A stretch of 40,882 nt of DNA, from the NCBI GenBank assembly GCA_005787345.1, contig SYBH01000061.1, positions 1-40,882 of the forward strand, given 5' to 3'. The translations under genes were made by a program, and so were the position numbers. The notes beneath the pieces were generated by a model. The model saw only the letters and a program-made list of their open reading frames with translations. It was not told where the DNA came from and ran no database searches. Numbering within the stretch: the stretch's first letter is position 1; the number at the start of each line of letters is the position of its first letter. This document shows positions 31,308 to 38,458 of this stretch, in pieces. The DNA is from Actinomycetota bacterium. Its GTDB lineage: Bacteria > Actinomycetota > Acidimicrobiia > Acidimicrobiales > Acidimicrobilacustridaceae.

Positions 31308-32120
31308 TCAAGCCATCGGCAGTAACGCCATCAATTGGCGCGTGTGGGCAAGGAGTGTTCCGTCGCTCGCCCAAATGATCCCGTCTTCTTCACAGAAACC
31401 ATCAAGACTCGCGGTGGAATGAAAGAGAACGAAACACCAGCCATCGTGATCAACCGGCGGCAATGACCGAACGTGAACCGTCAGATCAACCGTCGTAATT
31501 CCCCATGGTCCACTCACACGACTAAACATCGCCGGCATCCATGCATCGGCGAATGCTGCAAGTACTGCACCATTGACTTGTTGTGGCTCGGGCAGACGGA
31601 TCCAACCACCGATACGCGCTTGGTCACCACCACTGAAGGCGCGCGCACCAAGGACCCATTTCTGTTCATAACGCTTCGCCATTTCGGGAAACGCCAAATC
31701 GTGAATCGCAGGTTCGTACCCTGGCGAAAAAACATCTTCAGGCCGGGGAATATCAGGCATCACGACATCGCTAAACGAAGGACCTTCTCGACCAGTTGAA
31801 AAGGCTCCGATGGAAATCGCAATTGTCCGACCCTGTTGCGTCATCGAGACGCGAACCGAACTCAGTGACCGACCTGACCGTTCCGTAACGACCTCAAGTT
31901 CTACTGGCCCCTCAGAGGCCCGCGACAAGAAATGTGTCGTGAACGATCGACAGGTACGTGATGCATCGTTGATCTCGGCTTCACATGCATGCACGAGGAT
32001 GGCGTTGAGATATCCGCCGTTTGGTCCGGCACCGACCCACCATCCCGTATCAAGGCGCGCCTCATAGCGACCATTGCCGAGCGGTTGGACAGCGGTGTCA
32101 GTTTCGAAACGTGTGTTCAC
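31308..32120 (-). CDS. Acyl-CoA thioesterase family protein (TesB-like)
   Basis: 270 residues with two hot-dog repeats. The N-terminal part has WWVGAGPNGGYLNAILVHACEAEI and FTTHFLSRASEGPVELEVVTERSGRSLSSVRV, the C-terminal part VNGAVLAAFADAWMPAMF and TVDLTVHVRSLPP, then DGTLLAHTRQLMALLP. This is the thioesterase superfamily layout of long-chain acyl-CoA thioesterase II. Substrate length is not inferable. Start is GTG 32120 with TAGTCT 6 bases upstream. It is a different protein from the thioesterase at 23830-24606. Confidence 0.87.
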   Translation of the reverse strand: MNTRFETDTAVQPLGNGRYEARLDTGWWVGAGPNGGYLNAILVHACEAEINDASRTCRSFTTHFLSRASEGPVELEVVTERSGRSLSSVRVSMTQQGRTIAISIGAFSTGREGPSFSDVVMPDIPRPEDVFSPGYEPAIHDLAFPEMAKRYEQKWVLGARAFSGGDQARIGGWIRLPEPQQVNGAVLAAFADAWMPAMFSRVSGPWGITTVDLTVHVRSLPPVDHDGWCFVLFHSTASLDGFCEEDGIIWASDGTLLAHTRQLMALLPMA

Positions 32121-32126
32121 GCTCTG

Positions 32127-32132
32127 AGACTA
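32127..32132 (-). promoter_or_regulatory. -10 box TAGTCT for thioesterase
   Basis: TAGTCT ends 6 bases before GTG 32120. The rest of the gap to 32211 holds only a TAGAAC motif and no further gene. Confidence 0.5.
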
Positions 32133-32210
32133 GGCATCACCCACACGTAGCAACTACCGCAAGCGTGCGCTAGAACCTGTTCACACATTGCTCTGTCTCC
32201 GGGGGTTTCC

Positions 32211-33254
32211 ATGAAGGCATTCCAGTTGCTCGGCGGTTCGGCCGAGGTCGACGTCACTACTGCACTCAACGAGGTCGCTCAGCCCGATCCCGGCCCAGGC
32301 CAGGTACTCATTCGCATCGGCGGCGCCGGCGCATGCCACAGCGATATCAGCCTGATGGAATTCTCCGCTGGCGGCCCTCGCGAAACGCCCATGACCCTCG
32401 GCCACGAAAACGCCGGTTGGATCGAAGCATTCGGTCCCGCCACCGTGCCGACTCCCGGTCTCGAAATCGGTTCCCCCGTGGCTGTCTATGGCGCATGGGG
32501 TTGCGGTCAGTGTTCGAACTGCCGCAAGGGCATGGAGAACTACTGCCTGAACATTTCTGCCAGCGGTCCGGGCCTCAGCGTCGATGGCGGCATGGCCGAG
32601 TACCTCCTTGTACCTGCCGCCCGCTACCTCGTTCCGCTCGGCGATATGGCGCCAGCAGAAGCAGCTCCGCTCACCGATGCTGGCCTTACGCCCTATCACG
32701 CGATCAAGCAGGCTCTTCCGCTGCTTGTTCCTGGTTCATTCGTTGTGGTCATCGGTGCTGGTGGCCTTGGCCATCTTGCCGTGCAATTCCTCAAGGCACT
32801 GTCACCCGCAACCGTTATTTCGGTTGATCAGCGCGAGTCAGCCCTCAAGGTCGTTGCTGGTCTTGGCGCCGACCACACCGTAGTGATGGGCCCCGATGCT
32901 GCTGCTGAAATCCGTGGCATCACCGGTGGTCGTGGCGCTGAAGTCATTCTCGACATTTGCGGCTATGACGACACGCTTGCTCTTGCTGCTGCAGTTGCGG
33001 CACCGCTTGGCCGACTGACGGTCGTAGGCGTTGGCGGTGGCACGTTGCCGTTTAGTTTCTTCACCTTCCCCTACGAATGCAGCGTGCAAAGCACGTATTG
33101 GGGAAGCATCACTGAACTTGGCGAATTGCTTGAGCTTTCACGCAGTGGCGGTTTCCGCGTTCACGCCGAGACCTATGCACTCGATCAAGCCCGTGACGTT
33201 TACAACAAGATGGTTGACGGAACACTGCAGGGTCGAGCCGTCATCGTTCCCTGA
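32211..33254 (+). CDS. Zinc-dependent NAD(P) alcohol dehydrogenase (MDR)
   Basis: 347 residues. The catalytic zinc ligands are Cys42 (GACHSD) and His65-Glu66 (GHENAG); the structural zinc cysteines C98, C101, C104 and C112 are all present in GCGQCSNCRKGMENYC. The cofactor loop is VVVIGAGGLGHLAVQ, followed by an acidic residue after the second strand (VISVDQRE), which favours NAD over NADP. It oxidises alcohols or reduces aldehydes; the exact substrate is unknown. A GGGGG tract 5 bases before the ATG is a poor ribosome-binding site. Confidence 0.93.
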   Translation: MKAFQLLGGSAEVDVTTALNEVAQPDPGPGQVLIRIGGAGACHSDISLMEFSAGGPRETPMTLGHENAGWIEAFGPATVPTPGLEIGSPVAVYGAWGCGQCSNCRKGMENYCLNISASGPGLSVDGGMAEYLLVPAARYLVPLGDMAPAEAAPLTDAGLTPYHAIKQALPLLVPGSFVVVIGAGGLGHLAVQFLKALSPATVISVDQRESALKVVAGLGADHTVVMGPDAAAEIRGITGGRGAEVILDICGYDDTLALAAAVAAPLGRLTVVGVGGGTLPFSFFTFPYECSVQSTYWGSITELGELLELSRSGGFRVHAETYALDQARDVYNKMVDGTLQGRAVIVP

Positions 33255-33279
33255 TTGCTCGCATTTTGAAGTCCGGAAA

Positions 33280-33320
33280 AACGAAAGGGCCCGCAGCGCG
33301 TGCTGCGGGCCCTTGTCGTT
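33280..33320. terminator. Bidirectional terminator between ADH and DoxX genes
   Basis: AAGGGCCCGCAGC (33285-33297) pairs perfectly with GCTGCGGGCCCTT (33302-33314) around a GCGT loop, with flanking AACGA/TCGTT extending the stem past one bulged base. On the minus strand it is followed by a T-rich tract (TTTCGTTTTTCC), so it fits both the alcohol dehydrogenase and the DoxX gene. Confidence 0.88.
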
Positions 33321-33335
33321 CTCGGTTGGTGAGAA

Positions 33336-33917
33336 TTAGTTCGATGCGACCGACTTCGGACGCCAGAACGTTGCGAGCTGCAACAGGCCGCCACCGATAC
33401 CGGCGACCAGCACGATGATGAGCCCCTTGGGAACGCCTGCCCAGTGGATATCGGCAGCATGATCGATGGACCATTCACCAGCGCCGGTGCAGGCGAGACC
33501 GATACCAACAGCAGCTAGTACGACGACGTATTCAATGCCGCCGCCCGGGTTAAAGATGAACCAGCCGTTCTTCCTATGCGTGGTGATCAGTGCGACCACC
33601 ATGATGGCGACCATGCCCGCCGCAGCAAGTGGCGTGAGGAAACCAAGCGCAAGAAGTGCACCTGAGCCGATTTCGGTGAGCGCAGCGATCCAGGCGTTGG
33701 CCTTCGGCATTTTCATGCCCATGGATCCAAACCAACCGGCGGTGCCAGCAATTTTGCCGCCACCAAAGATCTTGTTCAGACCATGCGTAGCAAGCGTGAC
33801 ACCAACGACAACACGGATGATGAGCAGACCAAGACTGAGTCCATTCGCCATTTCGTCTGTGGCATACATATCGGTGGACATCATCGTTACAGGCATGTCC
33901 ATCATTTGGGCGAACAT
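33336..33917 (-). CDS. DoxX-family membrane protein with Met-rich N-terminus
   Basis: 193 residues, four membrane helices with the DoxX signatures LLIIRVVVGVTLATHGLNKIFGG and ITTHRKNGWFIFNPGGGIEY. DoxX proteins are quinone-linked redox or oxidative-stress membrane proteins. The first 23 residues contain eight methionines (MFAQMMDMPVTMMSTDMYAT and on), which the family does not usually have. The ATG at 33917 is fixed by AGGAGG 6 bases upstream; the frame is open to 34190 but the extra part lies antisense-side in the dnaE2 end. A TACTCT at 33952-33957 gives a leader of about 28 bases. It lies 76 bases downstream of dnaE2. Confidence 0.85.
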   Translation of the reverse strand: MFAQMMDMPVTMMSTDMYATDEMANGLSLGLLIIRVVVGVTLATHGLNKIFGGGKIAGTAGWFGSMGMKMPKANAWIAALTEIGSGALLALGFLTPLAAAGMVAIMVVALITTHRKNGWFIFNPGGGIEYVVVLAAVGIGLACTGAGEWSIDHAADIHWAGVPKGLIIVLVAGIGGGLLQLATFWRPKSVASN

Positions 33918-33993
33918 TCGGTTCCTCCTCGAGAGGGTTGCTAACGGGCAAAGAGTACGACCGACACACTCGTTGGCGGTGGACTCTCGACAA

Positions 33994-36900
33994 TTAACGA
34001 AAGTCGCGTGATCTGTAGCCCCCAACCACCGGAAGAACCTCGAGTTTGTCGGCCACCACGTTGATGACACCGTCGATACGTTCAAGACGACCTCGTACCA
34101 ATAGCGCTGGCGCGCCCCGAGCCACCCGCCGGTAGCGCTTCCATAACCCAGGAGAACACACCACGTTGATGAGACCGGTTTCGTCTTCAAGATTTACGAA
34201 AGTGATGCCGTGTGCGGTTGATGGCCGTTGGCGATGGGTAACGACTCCTCCGACCAACACGCGCGTATCGGTCGGGGCGGTACGTAGTTCCGCTGCAGTG
34301 AGCACACCGAGCGACGCGAGATGTTCTCGTTCAAACAATGTGGGGTGCCCGTCAGGAGAGACGCCAGTGGCCCAAAGATCAGCACCTGCGAGTTCACGAT
34401 CTGAAAGCCCTGGGAGCGACGGCGCATCGGCCCCGGTAACGATGCCAGGAAGTCGGTCAGCGCTGGTTTCGGCCACTGCGCCAGCCACCCACAGAGCACG
34501 ACGGCGGTCGAGGTTTGTGCCACTTCGATCAGTGCAGTTCGAAAACACCCCTGCGGTTGCCATTGCTTCAAGCGCAGTCCGATCGATATCAATGCGTTGC
34601 GCGAGATCAGTCATTGACGCATAGGGCCCGTTTGTTTCACGTTCAGTCACGATGCATTCAGCGAGTTCGTCACCGACTGAACGAACTGAAGACAACCCCA
34701 GCCGAACAGCAGGTTGAGGAACCTCGACACCGCCCACCGGAAACGCATCGATAGGGAAAGGGACATCGGCGGTTGTAGCCGCCCGACCCTCGACCCATTC
34801 AAGAGTGGCGCCCACGCCCGACGCTGCGAGATCGGGAGTGCGCACCGCCACGCCGTGGCGCCGAGCATCGGCCACCAGTGTGTGCGGTGAATAGAAGCCC
34901 ATGGGTTGCGCGTTCAACAGACCAGCACAAAACGCTGCGGGAAAGTACCGCTTGAGGTACGAACTCGAATAGACCAGATAGGCGAATGACACCGAGTGGC
35001 TTTCGGGAAAGCCGAAGTTCGCGAATGCTGCGAGTTTGTCGAAGATCTGTTCAGCGATATCGCCAGTGATGCCGCGTTCAGCCATGCCTTCAAACAATCG
35101 ACCACGCAAACGTTCCATACGTTCAGAACTTCGCTTTGACCCCCTGGCTTGGCGCAACTGATCGGCCTCACCCGGGCTGAAACCGGCGATATCGATTGCC
35201 ATTTGCATGAGTTGTTCTTGAAACAACGGAATGCCCAAGGTCTTGGCCAACGAAGGTTCAAGCAACGGATGCAGATAGGTGACGTTTTCGAGACCGTTGC
35301 GGCGGCGGATATACGGATGCACCGAGTTGCCTTGAATCGGACCAGGACGAATAAGTGCAACCTCAACCACAAGGTCGTAAAACTTGCGCGGCTTGAGCCG
35401 AGGAAGCGTAGCCATTTGCGCGCGACTCTCGACCTGAAAGACCCCGACAGAATCGGCAACACACAACATGTCGTAGACGGCATCGTCTTGAGGGACTTCG
35501 GCAATATCGATAGCAAACCCGTAGGCCTCGGCAACCGCATCGACGGTGTTATGCAATGCAGTGAGCATGCCGAGACCGAGAAGATCGAACTTCACCAAAC
35601 CCGCTGCGGCGCAATCGTCCTTATCCCATTGCAAAACACTTCGATTCTCGCGACGAGCCCACTCGACGGGACACACCTCGATGATGGGACGGTCACAGAG
35701 CACCATGCCGCCAGAATGAATACCGAGATGTCGCGGCGCGTGTTCAATCTGTGCAGCCAACTCAATGACAGCTTGCGGAATGGCGTCGGAATCGGGCTCA
35801 GGCGTAACCGTGTTGGCATTGTCTTCGAGTTGGGCGATGAGCGAACCCCAACGATCGACATTTTTGGCCCATGCATCGGCCTGACCGGGCGCATACCCGA
35901 GCGCGCTGGCCATATCGCGTACTGCCGAACGCGGCCGATAGGTAATGACATTGGCAACCTGTGCGGCGTAGTGACGACCATGACGTTGGTAGACGTACTG
36001 AATGACTTCTTCGCGTCGACCAGATTCGATGTCAATGTCGATATCGGGCGGACCATCGCGCTCAGGCGAAAGAAAACGTTCGAATAACAAACCCAACTCG
36101 ATGGCGTCGGCTTTGGTAACACCTAACGCGAAACACACCGCAGAGTTGGCAGCCGACCCACGACCTTGGCAGTAGATATCGTTGCGACGACAAAAATCGA
36201 CAAGGTCATACACAATCAGGAAGTAACCAGGGAAACCGAGCTGTTCGATGATGGCCAGTTCGTGATCGATCTGCGCCCAAGCCCCGGCAACGCGTTCACG
36301 ATGGCGAGGCCCATAGCGACGTTCGGCACTGCGTTCGGTCAGACGCCGTAGATACCCCATTTCATCGAGCCCATCGGGACACGGAAATGGTGGAAGGTTG
36401 GGCGCCACAAGTTTCAAATCGAACGCGCAGGCCTGACCCAGTTCCCCCGCTCGTTCCACTACACCGGGGTAACGAGCAAATCTTCGGGCTTGTTCAGAAC
36501 CTGAACGAAGATGCGCACCAGCACCTGCCGGTAGCCAACCATCGATTTCGTCGAGACTACGACGAGAACGCACTGCGGCTAACGCGGTTGCGAGTGGACG
36601 TTCTGCTGGCGTTGCGTAATGCGCGTTCGTAGTAGCAACAAGATCGACATCGCCGCGCAGTGCGATCTGCATTAACGCGTCGTTACGAACTGAATCAAGC
36701 GGATGGCCGTGATCCCATAACTCGACTGCGAGATTGTCGCGACCAAAGGCATTGACGAGTAACGCGAGTTGATCGGCCGCTGCCGCAGGACCGTGATGTT
36801 CGAGCGCGGAAGCAACAGCACCTTTACGGCAGCCCGTGAGCACCAACCAGTGATTGCGATCGGCCACCGGTGCCGCTGCGCCACCAAGCGCGCACAGTTC

Positions 36901-37281
36901 GGCAAGCGATGCGCGCGGTGCGCCCTTTTCGCCCCGCAACTGCGCTTCGCTCAGCGCCCGCGCCAACAATGCATACCCGCGAGGATTACGGGCAAGAACG
37001 ATGAGATGCGATTCACCAGCTGCTGAGCCTGGGTCGGGGTCGGCCACTGGCGGTGCCGTGCGCCCCAAGGTGAGTTCAGCACCGAAGATGGTGGGCAATC
37101 CGACCGCACGTGCCGCCTCGGCGAAACGAACAACGCCGTAGAACCCGTTGTGGTCGGTAAGGGCGAGCGCGCTGAGTTCTAGTCGTATTGCCTCGGCGGC
37201 CAGCGCTTCGGGCGTGCTGGCCCCGTCGAGGAAACTGAACTGAGAATGGCAATGCAGTTCTGCATAGGACTCCGACCCCAT
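33994..37281 (-). CDS. dnaE2: Error-prone DNA polymerase DnaE2
   Basis: 1095 residues, the length of DnaE2. An N-terminal PHP domain (ELHCHSQFSFLDGAS, ALTDHNGFYGVVRFAEAAR) is followed by the polymerase core with PDIDIDIESGRR near residue 411 (two catalytic Asp), a helix-hairpin-helix region, and a C-terminal OB fold (GGVVTHRQRPSTAHGITFVNLEDETGLINVV). DnaE2 is the mutagenic, damage-induced translesion polymerase of actinobacteria, working with ImuA' and ImuB, neither of which is visible. The start is ATG 37281: the frame is open to 37401, but the LexA box and TACGGT hexamer lie directly before 37281. It is the only gene here with a recognised operator. Confidence 0.96.
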   Translation of the reverse strand: MGSESYAELHCHSQFSFLDGASTPEALAAEAIRLELSALALTDHNGFYGVVRFAEAARAVGLPTIFGAELTLGRTAPPVADPDPGSAAGESHLIVLARNPRGYALLARALSEAQLRGEKGAPRASLAELCALGGAAAPVADRNHWLVLTGCRKGAVASALEHHGPAAAADQLALLVNAFGRDNLAVELWDHGHPLDSVRNDALMQIALRGDVDLVATTNAHYATPAERPLATALAAVRSRRSLDEIDGWLPAGAGAHLRSGSEQARRFARYPGVVERAGELGQACAFDLKLVAPNLPPFPCPDGLDEMGYLRRLTERSAERRYGPRHRERVAGAWAQIDHELAIIEQLGFPGYFLIVYDLVDFCRRNDIYCQGRGSAANSAVCFALGVTKADAIELGLLFERFLSPERDGPPDIDIDIESGRREEVIQYVYQRHGRHYAAQVANVITYRPRSAVRDMASALGYAPGQADAWAKNVDRWGSLIAQLEDNANTVTPEPDSDAIPQAVIELAAQIEHAPRHLGIHSGGMVLCDRPIIEVCPVEWARRENRSVLQWDKDDCAAAGLVKFDLLGLGMLTALHNTVDAVAEAYGFAIDIAEVPQDDAVYDMLCVADSVGVFQVESRAQMATLPRLKPRKFYDLVVEVALIRPGPIQGNSVHPYIRRRNGLENVTYLHPLLEPSLAKTLGIPLFQEQLMQMAIDIAGFSPGEADQLRQARGSKRSSERMERLRGRLFEGMAERGITGDIAEQIFDKLAAFANFGFPESHSVSFAYLVYSSSYLKRYFPAAFCAGLLNAQPMGFYSPHTLVADARRHGVAVRTPDLAASGVGATLEWVEGRAATTADVPFPIDAFPVGGVEVPQPAVRLGLSSVRSVGDELAECIVTERETNGPYASMTDLAQRIDIDRTALEAMATAGVFSNCTDRSGTNLDRRRALWVAGAVAETSADRLPGIVTGADAPSLPGLSDRELAGADLWATGVSPDGHPTLFEREHLASLGVLTAAELRTAPTDTRVLVGGVVTHRQRPSTAHGITFVNLEDETGLINVVCSPGLWKRYRRVARGAPALLVRGRLERIDGVINVVADKLEVLPVVGGYRSRDFR

Positions 37282-37287
37282 GGGCCC

Positions 37288-37293
37288 ACCGTA
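37288..37293 (-). promoter_or_regulatory. -10 box TACGGT for dnaE2, overlapping the LexA box
   Basis: TACGGT ends 6 bases before ATG 37281, implying a leaderless mRNA. A TTGCCG at 37312-37317 stands 18 bases upstream as a plausible -35, so the LexA site fills the spacer. Confidence 0.6.
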
Positions 37294-37312
37294 TCGAACA
37301 TGTGTTCGATAC
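37291..37312. promoter_or_regulatory. LexA (SOS) box, GTATCGAAC-N4-GTTCGATAC
   Basis: A perfect nine-base inverted repeat around four bases. Its core TCGAAC-N4-GTTCGA is the known mycobacterial/actinobacterial LexA operator. LexA bound here would cover the dnaE2 -10 and spacer. It is also 88 bases upstream of the divergent secreted-protein gene, too far from that gene's likely TACGAT -10 (37348-37353) to block it directly. Confidence 0.92.
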
Positions 37313-37347
37313 GGCAAGTCCCTTTTCCTTCCCTCGCCCCCCGGTTC

Positions 37348-37353
37348 TACGAT
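37348..37353 (+). promoter_or_regulatory. -10 box TACGAT for the Tat-type secreted protein (leadered)
   Basis: TACGAT would start the transcript near 37361, leaving about 39 bases of leader that hold a GATGGC-GGGGG-GCCATC hairpin (37363-37379) and a GGGGGTGG stretch before ATG 37400. Confidence 0.35.
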
Positions 37354-37399
37354 CCCCGACCAGATGGCGGGGGGCCATCGACATACCGGGGGTGGACTC

Positions 37400-38443
37400 A
37401 TGTCCGAGAACGAACTCGACGCATTGCGTCAGGAAATCGCTCAGTTGCGCAACGAACTCCATGAACTGCAACCAGCAACTGCGATCTCGCGACGTCACGC
37501 CTTGCGCAGTGCCGGAGTCGTGGCGGCAGGCGCGCTCGCTGGCGGCATCGCCACTATTGCCAGCGCCGGACCAGCGGCTGCAGCTTCGGGAAACTTCACC
37601 GGGGATCCCGCAGTTACCGCCGATGCCACGACAGGGACTGGTATTGCTGCGACCTCGGTGTCTGGCTCTGCGATTACCGCATCGACATCGTCACAAGCAG
37701 ACGCCGCAATTGCGGCCACGAATCCCAACTGGTTCGGTGTTGCCGGAACCGGAACAATCGGAGTTGTAGGTACAGCAACATCGGCGGGAACGACGGGAGT
37801 GAGCGGCATCGCCGACGGCACAGTTAGCGGAAATGGCGGAATGTTCTCGGGTCCAAATGGGATCTCGATCAATGGATCTTCTGTGACAATCCAAATGCAG
37901 TCTGCAAGCAGCGGAGCTCCGCCATCGACACAGAATGCATACACCCGAGGTGCACTCGTCGTCGATAACGCTGGCGCGCTTTGGTACTGCGTTACGAGCG
38001 GTACACCCGGAACCTGGCGACAACTTTCCGGTGCCACCACCGCTGGGGCATATCACCCCGTCACTCCCGGGCGGGTCTATGACAGTCGCCGTCCGCAACC
38101 GTCGCCGGGACCAATTTCTTCGGGCGGCATACGACTACTTTCCGTCGCCGCACAACGCAACATCAACACCGGCGCAGTCACGAACGCGAATTTCATTCCC
38201 GCAAATGCAACTGCGGTCTTCGCCAACGTTGCGGTCGTGAATACTGTCAACTCGGGATATCTCACTATTAATCCCGGCGGCGTCACTACGGTGAGTGCGT
38301 CGACCATCAACTGGGGAACTAGCGATCAAACTCAGTCCAATGGGGTGAGTCTCACCCTTGACAATGCTCGACAAGTCACTGTGATTGCTGGCGGCCCAGG
38401 CGCCACCGATTTCCTTATCGATGTTTTCGGCTACTGGCTCTAG
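37400..38443 (+). CDS. Secreted protein, Tat-type signal and C-terminal V-D-V-F-G-Y module
   Basis: 347 residues. An N-terminal heptad helix (MSENELDALRQEIAQLRNEL) is followed by SRRHALRSAGVVAAGALAGG, a Tat-like signal with Arg31-Arg32 and a likely cut near AAAASG (residue 63). The middle is a Gly/Thr/Ser-rich region with short GVxG turns. From codon 225 (38072) to the end it carries one copy of the module found three times in the neighbouring S8 peptidase: it opens with R-V-Y-D-S-R, contains ATAVFANVAVVNTVNSGYLTINP, and ends IDVFGYWL. The two genes converge, their stops 15 bases apart. Function unknown; cell-surface attachment or assembly is a guess. Confidence 0.78.
   Translation: MSENELDALRQEIAQLRNELHELQPATAISRRHALRSAGVVAAGALAGGIATIASAGPAAAASGNFTGDPAVTADATTGTGIAATSVSGSAITASTSSQADAAIAATNPNWFGVAGTGTIGVVGTATSAGTTGVSGIADGTVSGNGGMFSGPNGISINGSSVTIQMQSASSGAPPSTQNAYTRGALVVDNAGALWYCVTSGTPGTWRQLSGATTAGAYHPVTPGRVYDSRRPQPSPGPISSGGIRLLSVAAQRNINTGAVTNANFIPANATAVFANVAVVNTVNSGYLTINPGGVTTVSASTINWGTSDQTQSNGVSLTLDNARQVTVIAGGPGATDFLIDVFGYWL
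38072..38440 (+). repeat. VVGYF-type module, single copy in secreted protein
   Basis: About 123 residues. Same order of elements as the S8 peptidase repeats: R-x-x-D-(S/T)-R, an A-V-x-x-N-V-x-V-V strand, a (Y/L)LT(I/V)xP turn, a Q-x-x-x-N strand and a final (I/V)D-V-(F/V)-G-Y. It lacks the CxxC pair. Confidence 0.7.
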
Positions 38444-38458
38444 GAAGCAATCAGTTTC

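Noticed and set aside
33918-34190. Upstream extension of the DoxX frame
   Set aside because: AGGAGG fixes the start at 33917; the extra part overlaps the dnaE2 end and is not protein-like.
35149-36087. Open frame of 312 codons on the plus strand opposite dnaE2
   Set aside because: It lies wholly antisense to the polymerase core, has no ribosome-binding site or family resemblance, and such frames are common opposite codon-biased genes.
37282-37401. Upstream extension of dnaE2
   Set aside because: The PHP domain starts right after 37281 and the LexA box and -10 lie in the extension.
38444-38458. Terminator between the two convergent surface-protein genes
   Set aside because: Only 15 bases separate the stops and no stem can be drawn in them.
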